Of a stretch of 34,860 bases of DNA, positions 1 through 7,900 are shown piece by piece. The translations under genes and the position numbers were made by a program. How positions within the stretch are numbered: position 1 is the stretch's first letter; each line of letters begins with the position of its first letter. The notes under the pieces are model-generated. The model was not told the origin of the DNA, did not search any database, and worked only from the letters and a program-made list of their open reading frames with translations. The stretch is from positions 1 to 34,860 of the forward strand of contig DLSX01000019.1 in NCBI GenBank assembly GCA_002500765.1, read 5' to 3'. The DNA comes from Neorhizobium sp. UBA7851 (GTDB taxonomy: Bacteria; Pseudomonadota; Alphaproteobacteria; Rhizobiales; Rhizobiaceae).

Positions 1-246
1 TTCCTGGCGGTCCATGTAATTGCCGATCGCGCCGCCGGCGAGGCCGCCGATCGCTGCACCGATCAAGGCATTGCGGCCCTTGTTGCCGCCGCCGATGACG
101 AGACCGCCGAGTGCGCCGATACCGGCACCGATCGCGGCGCCGCCCGCAGTGTTGGAAACCTTCTGCTCGCCCGTATACGGATCGGTCGTGGTGCAGGCAG
201 AAAGGAAGGTCGCGGCCAGCGCGACGATGGCAAATTTCTTGAGCAT
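1..246 (-). CDS. Glycine-zipper outer-membrane lipoprotein, N-terminal part (cut by window edge)
   Basis: Only the first 82 codons are in the window; the gene runs off the left end in frame. The protein opens with a short basic and hydrophobic signal sequence and a lipobox L-S-A-C with the acylated cysteine at residue 18, so it should be a lipoprotein processed by signal peptidase II. Residues 35-75 are a run of Gly/Ala/Ile repeats of the glycine-zipper type (GAAIGAGIGALGG and GAAIGGLAGGAIGN), as in the N-terminal part of YfiB/OmpA-like lipoproteins. In rhizobia this zipper is commonly followed by a peptidoglycan-binding OmpA domain, which cannot be checked here. It lies downstream of the cupin gene on the same strand, separated by 124 bp and a hairpin. 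The start is the ATG ending at 246, with a purine-rich GGAAA about 9 bases upstream. Family call is firm; the full architecture is unknown. Confidence 0.8.
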   Translation of the reverse strand, partial: MLKKFAIVALAATFLSACTTTDPYTGEQKVSNTAGGAAIGAGIGALGGLVIGGGNKGRNALIGAAIGGLAGGAIGNYMDRQE

Positions 247-318
247 TCGAATCGTTTCCCGTCCTAGGTGGTCGCACTTCCTTACCACGAAATGCGGCGA
301 AACAACGAAGGCACTGCA

Positions 319-350
319 TTCTCCCCGTCGTTGGCCACCGCCGGGGAGAA
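319..350 (-). terminator. Hairpin after the cupin gene, possible terminator
   Basis: TTCTCCCCG (319-327) and CGGGGAGAA (342-350) form a perfect 9-bp stem around a 14-nt loop. It sits 21 bases past the cupin stop codon, between that gene and the lipoprotein gene on the same strand. There is no uridine run after it on the minus strand, so it may be a weak or Rho-assisted terminator or an mRNA 3'-end stabiliser. Confidence 0.4.
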
Positions 351-370
351 AAGATTGCAACCGTTCATCC

Positions 371-850
371 TCATGCGGCGGGCGGCAGTATCTCGATATG
401 GTTGCGCATTCCGCTGGCGACGATCTTCGGCACGTCGGGTTCCGTCATCGGCGGAAATGCCGTCTGGTGAAGCTCGGTCCGTTCACCGACATCAACGAAA
501 AATGCCTCGTGAAGGCTGCCCGGCGAATTGATGATCAGCATCCGCGCATCCGTCTCTCCGGGATTGCGGAAGGCATGCACCGTGCCCGGCACGATATGAA
601 CCACCTCGCCAGGACCTTTCGGCTGCCATGCACCGTCGAGAAAGAATTCATACTGGCCTTCCAGCACATAAAAGGCCTCGTTATCCGCCTGCCGGTGCAT
701 CGGCGCACCCTGACCGGGCGCCGTGCGGTTTTCGATCAGGGTAAACTTGTCATCGGTTACGGCGCTGCGGATATGGAAAGTCAGCAGGTTGCCGAGAAAA
801 TGCACGGTCATAGGACCAGTATCGGGGGCATCGACCTTGGCGGCCATCAT
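371..850 (-). CDS. Cupin-domain protein (single conserved beta-barrel)
   Basis: A 159-residue single-domain cupin. Motif 1 is around residues 47-63 (GQGAPMHRQ...E...LEG) and motif 2 is around 81-96 (GEVVHIVPGTVHAFRN). Family knowledge: the usual metal ligands are His-x-His and Glu in motif 1 and His in motif 2. Here the first His is H52, but the second position is Gln (Q54); E58 and H92 are present, so the metal site is a three-His-minus-one variant. Small proteins of this type include mannose-6-phosphate isomerase-like, quercetinase-like and sensing cupins, so no substrate is assigned. It is divergent from a TetR gene, with the palindrome at 889-912 between them, suggesting control by that regulator. 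An AGAGGA ribosome site ends 7 bases before the first of two adjacent ATG codons, so either Met could be used. Confidence 0.85.
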   Translation of the reverse strand: MMAAKVDAPDTGPMTVHFLGNLLTFHIRSAVTDDKFTLIENRTAPGQGAPMHRQADNEAFYVLEGQYEFFLDGAWQPKGPGEVVHIVPGTVHAFRNPGETDARMLIINSPGSLHEAFFVDVGERTELHQTAFPPMTEPDVPKIVASGMRNHIEILPPAA

Positions 851-872
851 CGTCTTGTCCTCTGTTTGATTT

Positions 873-900
873 ATGATACGATCGCCTCTTAATGAGACAA
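873..900 (-). promoter_or_regulatory. Predicted sigma-70 promoter of the cupin gene
   Basis: Read on the minus strand, TTGTCT (895-900) and TATCAT (873-878) are separated by 16 bp and match the -35 and -10 consensus at 4 of 6 and 5 of 6 positions. The -10 box lies 22 bases upstream of the cupin ATG, leaving room for the AGAGGA ribosome site. The -35 hexamer lies inside the palindrome described separately, the expected layout for a repressed promoter. This is a prediction from sequence match only. Confidence 0.5.
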
Positions 901-912
901 CTATCTCATAAA
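889..912. promoter_or_regulatory. Palindromic operator between cupin and TetR genes
   Basis: ATGAGA (892-897) and TCTCAT (904-909) are perfect inverted arms around a 6-bp spacer. Skipping one mismatched pair, the symmetry continues with TT (889-890) and AA (911-912). A near-24-bp palindrome in the space between a TetR-family gene and its divergent neighbour is the typical operator arrangement of this family. It covers the predicted -35 box of the cupin promoter and ends just before the TetR ribosome site, so one bound dimer could repress both genes. That the TetR protein binds here is inference. Confidence 0.6.
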
Positions 913-921
913 GGAAAGATG

Positions 922-1524
922 ATGACCGGTCAAGTATTGCGCGAAAACGGGTTTGAGCGAATCAACCAGAAGAAGAGAACCCGAACGGAGTTGCTGAAGA
1001 CGGCGCGCCGGCTGATCGAACAGGGAACCTCGTTTTCCGTCGCCGACGTCGCCGACGCCTCGGGCATTTCCCGCGCCACCGCCTATCGCTATTTTTCCAG
1101 GCCGGAAGACATTTTGCGCGAGGCGGCCCTGGATGCGATCGCCGAACAGGTGCATCTCCCGGACGAGATCGCGAAAGGCGGCACGGTGGAACAGCGGCTG
1201 GATGAGATGGTCGGCCAGATCTTTCGGATGGTTGCCGAAAACGAAAGCGTCTTTCGCGCCTTTCTTTCGGCGACGCTGACCGGCGACCAGATCCCGCGCA
1301 CGGGCCGCCGTCTTCCCTGGCTTTCGCAAGCGCTGAAACCGATCGAAGACAGATTGACCAAACCGGCCTACGAAGATCTGCTCGCCGGCCTATCGCTCCT
1401 GACCGGCATCGAGGCGATCATCGTCCTGCGCGATATCTGCGCCATGGATCTCGACAGGGGTGAAAAAGTCGTGCGTTGGTCTGCTCAGGCCATGCTGGCC
1501 AAGGCGCTGGCCGAGGCGGAGTGA
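922..1524 (+). CDS. TetR/AcrR-family transcriptional regulator
   Basis: A 200-residue protein with the N-terminal TetR helix-turn-helix at about residues 38-62 (core VADVADASGISRATAYRYF); the remaining helical C-terminal region should bind a ligand that is not known. Proteins of this family normally repress their own gene and a neighbour until an effector binds. The divergent cupin gene and the palindrome at 889-912 fit that model. An earlier in-frame ATG at 892 lies inside the palindrome and has no ribosome site; AAGGA at 911-915 is 6 bases before the ATG at 922 (3 before the ATG at 919), so 922 is preferred. The stop codon ends at 1524 and directly abuts the ispG stop codon on the other strand. 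Confidence 0.88.
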   Translation: MTGQVLRENGFERINQKKRTRTELLKTARRLIEQGTSFSVADVADASGISRATAYRYFSRPEDILREAALDAIAEQVHLPDEIAKGGTVEQRLDEMVGQIFRMVAENESVFRAFLSATLTGDQIPRTGRRLPWLSQALKPIEDRLTKPAYEDLLAGLSLLTGIEAIIVLRDICAMDLDRGEKVVRWSAQAMLAKALAEAE

Positions 1525-2775
1525 TTATTCCGCCGCGGTTTTCTGACCGAAACGGTTCTCGATATAGTCGATCACCAGCTTTTCGAAATCGCCGGCAATA
1601 TTCGGGCCTTTCAGCGTCATCGCCTTCTTGCCGTCGATGAAGATCGGCGCCGACGGCGTTTCACCCGTACCCGGCAGCGAGATGCCGATATCGGCGTGCT
1701 TGCTTTCGCCCGGACCGTTGACGATGCAGCCCATGACGGCGACGTTGAGCGCCTCGACGCCCGGATATTTCTCACGCCAGACCGGCATGTTCTTGCGAAT
1801 ATCGGCCTGGATCTTCTGCGCCAGTTCCTGGAAAACGGTCGACGTCGTTCGGCCGCAGCCGGGACATGCGGCGACGACCGGAATGAACTGGCGAAAACCC
1901 ATGACCTGCAGGATTTCCTGGGCCACCTGCACTTCCTTGGTGCGGTCGCCGTTCGGCTCCGGTGTCAGCGAGACGCGGATCGTGTCGCCGATCCCGTGCT
2001 GCAACACGTAGCCCATGGCGGCCGACGAGGCGACGATGCCCTTCGAGCCCATGCCGGCTTCGGTGAGGCCCAGATGCAGCGCATGGTTGGAGCGCTCGGC
2101 CAGGATCGAATAACAGGCGATCAGGTCCTGCACCTGGCTGACTTTTGCCGAAAGAATGATGCGGTTGCGCGGCAGCCCGATGTTTTCTGCAAGCTCGGCC
2201 GAAATCAGCGCCGACTGCACGATCGCCTCATGCATGACCTGGCGGGCAGAAAGCGGCGAACCCGCTTCGGCATTGCGGTCCATCAGCGTGGTCAAGAGAT
2301 CCTGATCGAGCGAGCCCCAATTGACGCCGATACGCACCGGCTTGTCGTAGCGGATCGCCATCTCGATAATGTCGCCGAACTGCTTGTCCTTCTTGTCCTT
2401 GAACCCGACATTGCCCGGATTGATACGGTATTTTGCCAGAGCTTCAGCACAGGCCGGATGATCGGCGAGCAGCTTGTGACCGATATAATGGAAATCGCCG
2501 ATCAGCGGCACATCCATGCCGAGACGCAGCAGGCGCTCGCGGATTTTCGGCACGGCGGCGGCGCTTTCGTCGCGATCCACCGTGATACGCACGAGTTCTG
2601 AACCGGACTTGTAGAGAGACGCCACCTGCGCCACCGTGGCATCGATATCGGCCGTGTCCGTATTGGTCATCGACTGCACGACAACCGGTGCACCACCACC
2701 CACGATGACCCCGCCCACATCGACCGCAACGGTCTGACGGCGCGGTTTCGGATCGAAGTCGATGGGTGATGTCAT
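1525..2775 (-). CDS. ispG: 4-hydroxy-3-methylbut-2-en-1-yl diphosphate synthase, flavodoxin-dependent type (IspG/GcpE)
   Basis: Catalyses the reductive ring opening of 2-C-methyl-D-erythritol 2,4-cyclodiphosphate to HMBPP in the MEP pathway of isoprenoid synthesis, in the cytoplasm. The 416-residue length and sequence are those of bacterial IspG: an N-terminal TIM-barrel beginning around VDVGGVIVGGGAPVVVQSMTNTDT, and a C-terminal domain that holds a 4Fe-4S cluster. The three cluster cysteines are visible at C304 and C307 (CPGCGRT) and C350 (GCIVNGPGE), and the catalytic Glu follows in NGPGE. The reading frame is open 23 codons further upstream, but those residues are unlike the family; the ATG ending at 2775 begins the usual MTSPIDF-type N-terminus, although its ribosome site is weak. 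It follows the MFS gene by 98 bp on the same strand and could be transcribed from there or from its own promoter. Confidence 0.96.
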   Translation of the reverse strand: MTSPIDFDPKPRRQTVAVDVGGVIVGGGAPVVVQSMTNTDTADIDATVAQVASLYKSGSELVRITVDRDESAAAVPKIRERLLRLGMDVPLIGDFHYIGHKLLADHPACAEALAKYRINPGNVGFKDKKDKQFGDIIEMAIRYDKPVRIGVNWGSLDQDLLTTLMDRNAEAGSPLSARQVMHEAIVQSALISAELAENIGLPRNRIILSAKVSQVQDLIACYSILAERSNHALHLGLTEAGMGSKGIVASSAAMGYVLQHGIGDTIRVSLTPEPNGDRTKEVQVAQEILQVMGFRQFIPVVAACPGCGRTTSTVFQELAQKIQADIRKNMPVWREKYPGVEALNVAVMGCIVNGPGESKHADIGISLPGTGETPSAPIFIDGKKAMTLKGPNIAGDFEKLVIDYIENRFGQKTAAE

Positions 2776-2873
2776 GGTCGGGTCTCGGTGCCTACAAGCA
2801 GAGTTGCGTTTCAGGTGGCGTATGTATTGTTGCTTGTCAACCACCGAGCCGTGTCAGTTTTGCGGCATAGGCT

Positions 2874-4067
2874 TCAATGGTGCGCACTATCCGCGTGACG
2901 GGCAAGCCGGGAAACGGCCAGCACGACGACGAGAAAACCCGAGAGCGCCAGGAAGATCGGCGCCAGCTTGGTATGCTCGGCGACGAAGCCGATCACCGAC
3001 GGTGCAAGCAGAATGCCGGAATATCCCATCGTCGTGACCACCGAAAGCCCGACGCCGGCCGCCATGCCCGGCAGGTTGCCGGCAGCCGAGAACACGATCG
3101 GAACCATGTTGGAAATACCGACGCCGGCCAGCGCGAAGCCGGCGATTGCTATCGTGGTATTCGGCGCAAGGCCGATGATCGCAAGCCCGCAGATCGCGAT
3201 CGTGCCGCAGATTCGAAGCGTCAGAACTGCACCCAGCCGATCGCGAATGAGATCGCCGGCAAACCGCATGATCGCCATGGTGAGCGAAAAGCCGGCAAAG
3301 GCGAAACCGGACATGGCAACGGAGGCGCCGAGTTCGTTGCGCATGTAAAGCGCACCCCAGTCGAGGATCGCCCCTTCCGGGATCATACAGAACAACGCGA
3401 CCACGCCGATCAGCCAGGGCAGCGGCGAGCGCGGCAGCCGGCTGCGCGTCTCGTCCTTTGCCTCATCCGGATGCGGCGCGTCATGCAGCACGATTTTCCA
3501 GCAAAGCGCGACCAGCAAGGCAGCAACCAGCGTGACGATGACGGAATGGCTGAAAACGCCGAGTTTCTGGATCAGAAAACCGCCACTGGAAGCACCCAGC
3601 AAACCGCCAAGGCTCCAGAAAGCGTGGCAGGACGACATGATCGCCCGGCGCATATGCTTCTCGGTCGCCACCGCATTGGCATTCATCGCCACATCCATGG
3701 CGCCGATCAGGCCGCCGAACAGGAAGATTGCCACGGCCCCGCTCCAGATATCACCCGTCACCGACAAAAGCAGGAGCATGGGCGTGGCGAGCACCGCCAC
3801 AAACCTGGACACGATATTGGAGCCGAACCGGGCAATCTGGCTGCCCGCGATCGGCATCATGATGATCGAGCCGAGGCCGAAAACCAGGATCATCAACCCC
3901 AGTTCTTTCTCACTGAGGCCAAGCCGCGAGGCGAATTCCGGAATTTTCGGCGCCCATGAACCCACCATGAAACCGTTCATCAGGAACAGAAGCGCGACAC
4001 CTGCCCTTTCCTTCGTCACATAGGATGCAAGCGGGCGGCCCGCCTTCTCGATCTCGGACTGGCTCAT
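2874..4067 (-). CDS. MFS transporter, probable 12-helix permease
   Basis: A 397-residue integral membrane protein with about twelve hydrophobic segments and the major facilitator pattern of two six-helix halves. The first helix begins near residue 23 (GVALLFLMNGFMVGSWAPKI), and the loop after helix 2 contains the basic element SQIARFGSNIVSRF, equivalent to the family's conserved cytoplasmic loop. The sequence recalls the YbjJ/FucP-like branch, but I cannot name a substrate. Its ATG overlaps the stop of the upstream DeoR gene by 4 nt (ATGA), so the two are co-translated. DeoR-family partners usually govern sugar or sugar-phosphate genes, so a carbohydrate-related substrate is a reasonable guess. 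A GAGGAAA ribosome site lies upstream of the ATG. Confidence 0.85.
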   Translation of the reverse strand: MSQSEIEKAGRPLASYVTKERAGVALLFLMNGFMVGSWAPKIPEFASRLGLSEKELGLMILVFGLGSIIMMPIAGSQIARFGSNIVSRFVAVLATPMLLLLSVTGDIWSGAVAIFLFGGLIGAMDVAMNANAVATEKHMRRAIMSSCHAFWSLGGLLGASSGGFLIQKLGVFSHSVIVTLVAALLVALCWKIVLHDAPHPDEAKDETRSRLPRSPLPWLIGVVALFCMIPEGAILDWGALYMRNELGASVAMSGFAFAGFSLTMAIMRFAGDLIRDRLGAVLTLRICGTIAICGLAIIGLAPNTTIAIAGFALAGVGISNMVPIVFSAAGNLPGMAAGVGLSVVTTMGYSGILLAPSVIGFVAEHTKLAPIFLALSGFLVVVLAVSRLARHADSAHH

Positions 4068-4876
4068 AGGCTATTTCCTCTTGAAGCGCTTTTTTCGTTG
4101 TCTGAGGTGGCGGCATCGCATCGATATGCCTCGACCCCCTGAAGAATTATCTGTTCCACCAGAGCCGCATCCGCATCGGCCTCGAACACGAGCGACAAAG
4201 GCGCATGAAGCGCGTGAACATGGAAGGCCGCTCTCAATCCCAATTTGTCCGAGGCAATGGCGGCGAGACTGCTTTTGCTGGCAGCGCAGGCCAGACGCTT
4301 GAAGGCGGCGTCTTCGAATATATCCGCCGCCAGACCGTCTTCCAGCGTCAGGCCGCAGGCACCCAGAATGCACAGATCGGGGCGGATTGCTTCCAGTTGG
4401 CGGATTGCGGTCGCATCCATCGCCGCGCCCACTGCAGGATCCACCTTGCCGCCGATCATGATCAGCTCGACACCCGGCCGACCGGAAAGTTCGGCCGCAA
4501 TGGTCGGTGTATTCGTCACCGCCGTCAGCCGAAACCCTTCCGGAAGACTGCGGGCGACCGCAAGATTGGTCGAACCGGCATCAAAGAAAACAACACTGCC
4601 TTCGGCAAGCAGCTCCACCACCTTGCGGCCAAGCAGCGCCTTGCGATCAGGCTCTTCGGCGATGCGCGTTCTCAAAGGCACCGTCCGTCCGGCCGGCAGC
4701 AGCGCTCCGCCATAGACACGCTCGCATTCGCCGCGCGCTGCCATCTCTCTCAGGTCGCGCCGTACCGTATCTTCCGAAACGCCGAAACTCTGGGCGATAT
4801 CCTGCGCCGAAACTCGCCCCTTGGCGCGAAGCTCCGAAAGAATGCCCGCCTGTCTCTCGCTGACAAAATGATCCAT
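4064..4876 (-). CDS. DeoR/GlpR-family transcriptional regulator
   Basis: A 270-residue regulator. Residues 5-57 are the DeoR winged helix-turn-helix (RQAGILSELRAKGRVSAQDI, then FGVSEDTVRRDLREM), followed by the C-terminal sugar-phosphate-binding DeoRC domain with its phosphate-loop features (VFFDAGSTNLAVAR and ILGACGLTLEDGL). Family members typically repress catabolic genes until a phosphorylated sugar binds. The gene overlaps the MFS transporter by 4 nt, which suggests it controls that permease and itself. The frame is open up to 4927, with another ATG ending at 4891; the ATG at 4876 (MDHFVSERQ) gives the normal family length but has no good ribosome site, so the start is uncertain by up to 17 codons. 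A promoter with direct repeats lies just upstream. Confidence 0.88.
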   Translation of the reverse strand: MDHFVSERQAGILSELRAKGRVSAQDIAQSFGVSEDTVRRDLREMAARGECERVYGGALLPAGRTVPLRTRIAEEPDRKALLGRKVVELLAEGSVVFFDAGSTNLAVARSLPEGFRLTAVTNTPTIAAELSGRPGVELIMIGGKVDPAVGAAMDATAIRQLEAIRPDLCILGACGLTLEDGLAADIFEDAAFKRLACAASKSSLAAIASDKLGLRAAFHVHALHAPLSLVFEADADAALVEQIILQGVEAYRCDAATSDNEKSASRGNSL

Positions 4877-4909
4877 GCAAAGATCATGCATGAGTCGGCA
4901 CAAATACGC

Positions 4910-4943
4910 AATATCGTGCAAAAACACGAAATGTGTCGAAATG
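4910..4943 (-). promoter_or_regulatory. Predicted promoter and DeoR-type direct-repeat operator
   Basis: On the minus strand TCGACA (4934-4939) and GATATT (4910-4915) form a -35/-10 pair with an 18-bp spacer, matching consensus at 5 of 6 and 4 of 6. Two copies of the 7-mer CGAAATG (plus strand 4927-4933 and 4937-4943) are spaced exactly 10 bp apart, one helical turn, across the -35 region. DeoR-family proteins often bind short TTTCG/TTTCA-like direct repeats, so these may be an autoregulatory site for the gene downstream. Prediction only. Confidence 0.4.
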
Positions 4944-4944
4944 C

Positions 4945-4976
4945 AAAAAGGCGGCCCGCATGACGAGCCGCCTTTT
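4945..4976 (-). terminator. Rho-independent terminator of pyc
   Basis: AAAAGGCGGC (4946-4955) and GCCGCCTTTT (4967-4976) make a perfect 10-bp stem around an 11-nt loop. Read on the minus strand, 21 bases past the pyc stop codon, it ends in a run of five T (4945-4949). The A/T-flanked stem also looks like a terminator on the plus strand, but no plus-strand gene runs into it. It separates pyc from the DeoR-MFS unit. Confidence 0.9.
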
Positions 4977-4997
4977 ATCCATCACAGTGAGCCTGGC

Positions 4998-7900
4998 TCA
5001 ACCGGCGTAAACGACCAGCAGATCCTTGGCGTCGATCTGGTCACCGGCCTTGACAAGCACCTCTGTTATCACGCCGTCCTTTTCGGCATGCAGCGCGGTC
5101 TCCATCTTCATCGCCTCGATGGACAGAAGCACATCGCCGGCCTGAACCGTCTGGCCGGAAGATACCGCCACCGTCGAGACCACACCCGGCATCGGTGCTC
5201 CGAGGTGTGCCGCATTTCCTGCCTCGGCCTTGCGGCGGATGGCGCCGGAAGCGGCACGATTGCGATCCGGCACCTTTATGCGGCGCGGCTGGCCGTTGAG
5301 CTCGAAGAAAGCGGTCACCATACCTTGGGCATCCGGCGCGCTGATCGCCTGGTTGACGATGACCAGCGTCTTGCCCTTTTCGATATCGGCGAACATTTCC
5401 TCGCCATCCGCCAACCCGTAGAAATAGGCAGGCGTCGGCAGTACCGAGACCGGACCGTAGGTTTCCGATGCCAGTGCGAAATCGGTGAACACCTTCGGAT
5501 ACATCAGGTAGGAGGCGAACTCGAAGTCATCGACCTTGCGGGAAAGCTTCTCCTCGATGTCCTTGCGCTCCTTGGCAAGATCCGCCGGCGCAAGCAACGA
5601 GCCGGGCACCGCGGTGTAGGGCTTTTCGCCCTTCAGCGCCTTTTTCTGGATCGCTTCAGGCCATCCGCCCGGAGGCTGGCCGAGATCACCGCGCAGCATC
5701 GAAACCACCGATTCCGGGAAAGCGATGTCCTTGTCCGGGTTCTCGACATCGGCCACCGTCAAGTCCTGGCTGACCATCATCAGCGCCATGTCGCCCACCA
5801 CCTTGGAGGACGGCGTAACCTTGACGATGTCGCCGAACATCTGGTTCACGTCGGCATAGGTCTGGGCGACCTTGTGCCATTTGGTGTCGAGACCCAGCGA
5901 ACGGGCCTGTTCCTTCAGATTGGTGAACTGTCCGCCCGGCATTTCATGCAGATAGACTTCAGACGCCGGTCCCTTCAGATCGCTCTCGAAGGCCGCATAC
6001 TGGTTGCGCACCGCTTCCCAATAGAAGGAAATCTTGCGGATCCATTCCGGATCGAGGCCCGGATCACGCTCCGAACCTGAGAGCGCCTCCACGATCGAAC
6101 CGAGACACGGCTGCGACGTATTGCCGGAAAACGCATCCATCGCCGCATCGACCACGTCGACACCCGCATCGACGGCGGCAAGCACGGTAGCCGCCGAAAT
6201 GCCGGACGTATCATGCGTGTGGAAATGGATCGGCAGCGAAGTCGCTTCGCGCAGGGCCTTGAACAGAACCTTGGCGGCCCCCGGCTTCAACAGCCCGGCC
6301 ATGTCCTTGACCGCAATGATATGCGCACCGGCCTTTTCCAGTTCCTGCGCCAGTCCGACATAATATTTGAGGTCGTATTTCGGCCGCGCGGAATTGCCGA
6401 GATCGCCGGTATAGCAGATCGCCGCCTCGCACAGCTTGCCTTCCTCGTTCACTGCATCCATCGACACACGCATGTTGTCGACCCAGTTCAGGCAGTCGAA
6501 CACGCGGAACAGGTCGATGCCGCCGTTCTCCGAACTGCCCTTCGCTGCCTGACGAACGAAATACTTCACCACGTTGTCAGGATAGTTCTTGTAGCCGACG
6601 CCGTTTGCTCCACGCAGCAGCATCTGCAGAAGAATGTTCGGTGCCGCCTCGCGGATCAGCGCCAGCCGCTCCCACGGATCTTCGGTGAGGAAGCGCATGG
6701 AAACATCGAATGTCGCGCCGCCCCAGCATTCCAGCGAAAAGAGGTTCGGAAGAGCCCGCGCATAAACGCCGGCAATGCTGGCAATGTCGTGGGTACGCAT
6801 GCGGGTGGCCAGCAGCGACTGGTGGCCGTCACGCATTGTCGTGTCGGTGATCAGCGCGCGGGTCTCGCCGCGCATCCATTCGGCAAATTTCTTCGGACCC
6901 AGCTCATCGAGCTTCTGCTTGGTGCCGGAAGGAATTGTCCCTTCGATGAACGGCAGGACCGGCTTCGAAATCTTGGTCGACGGCAGAGGCCGACCCTTGG
7001 TCTCCGGATGGCCGTTGACGGTCACGTCGGCGAGATAGGTCAGAAGCTTCGTCGCGCGGTCGGCGCGCTTCACCTGCTCGAACAGTTCCGGCGTCGTATC
7101 GATGAACCGCGTCGTGTAGGTATTGTCGCGGAATTTCGGGTGACCGATGATCGCTTCGAGGAAGGTCAGGTTGGTCGCCACGCCACGGATACGGAATTCC
7201 CGCAGCGCCCGGTCCATGCGGCTGATCGCTTCGGCAGGCGTGGAGCCCGATGCCGTGACCTTGACCAGCAGCGGATCGTAGTAACGGGTAATGATCGCGC
7301 CCGAATAGGCGGTGCCGCCATCCAGGCGGATACCGAAACCGGCTGCCGAACGATAGGCGGTGATACGGCCGTAATCCGGGATGAAGTTCTGCTCCGGATC
7401 CTCGGTGGTGATGCGGCACTGCAGGGCATGGCCGTTTAGACGGATATTCTCCTGCGCAGGAACACCCGATTCCGGCGTGCCGATCGCAAAGCCTTCGAGG
7501 ATGTGGATCTGCGCCTTGACGATATCGATGCCGGTCACGACTTCGGTGACGGTGTGTTCGACCTGGATGCGCGGATTGACTTCGATGAAGTAGAATTTGC
7601 CGGTCTCGGCATCCATCAGATACTCGACCGTGCCGGCGCCGACATAATTGGTCGCCTTGGCAATCTTCAGCGAGTAGCCCGCAAGCTCGGCCCGCTGCGC
7701 TTCCGACAGGTAAGGTGCCGGCGCGCGTTCCACGACCTTCTGGTTCCGCCGCTGGATGGAGCAGTCACGCTCGAACAGATGCACGACATTGCCATGGGTA
7801 TCGCCGAGTACCTGGCTTTCGACATGGCGTGCCCGTTCGACGAGCTTTTCCAGATAGACCTCGTCCTTGCCGAAAGCGGCCTTTGCCTCGCGCTTTGCCT

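Noticed and set aside
20..892. Plus-strand frame of 290 codons at the window start
   Set aside because: It overlaps both the lipoprotein and the cupin genes on the other strand and reads as low-complexity Pro/Ala, the complement of glycine-zipper codons.
892..921. ATG at 892 as the TetR gene start
   Set aside because: It lies inside the operator palindrome and has no ribosome site; AAGGA at 911-915 supports the ATG at 922.
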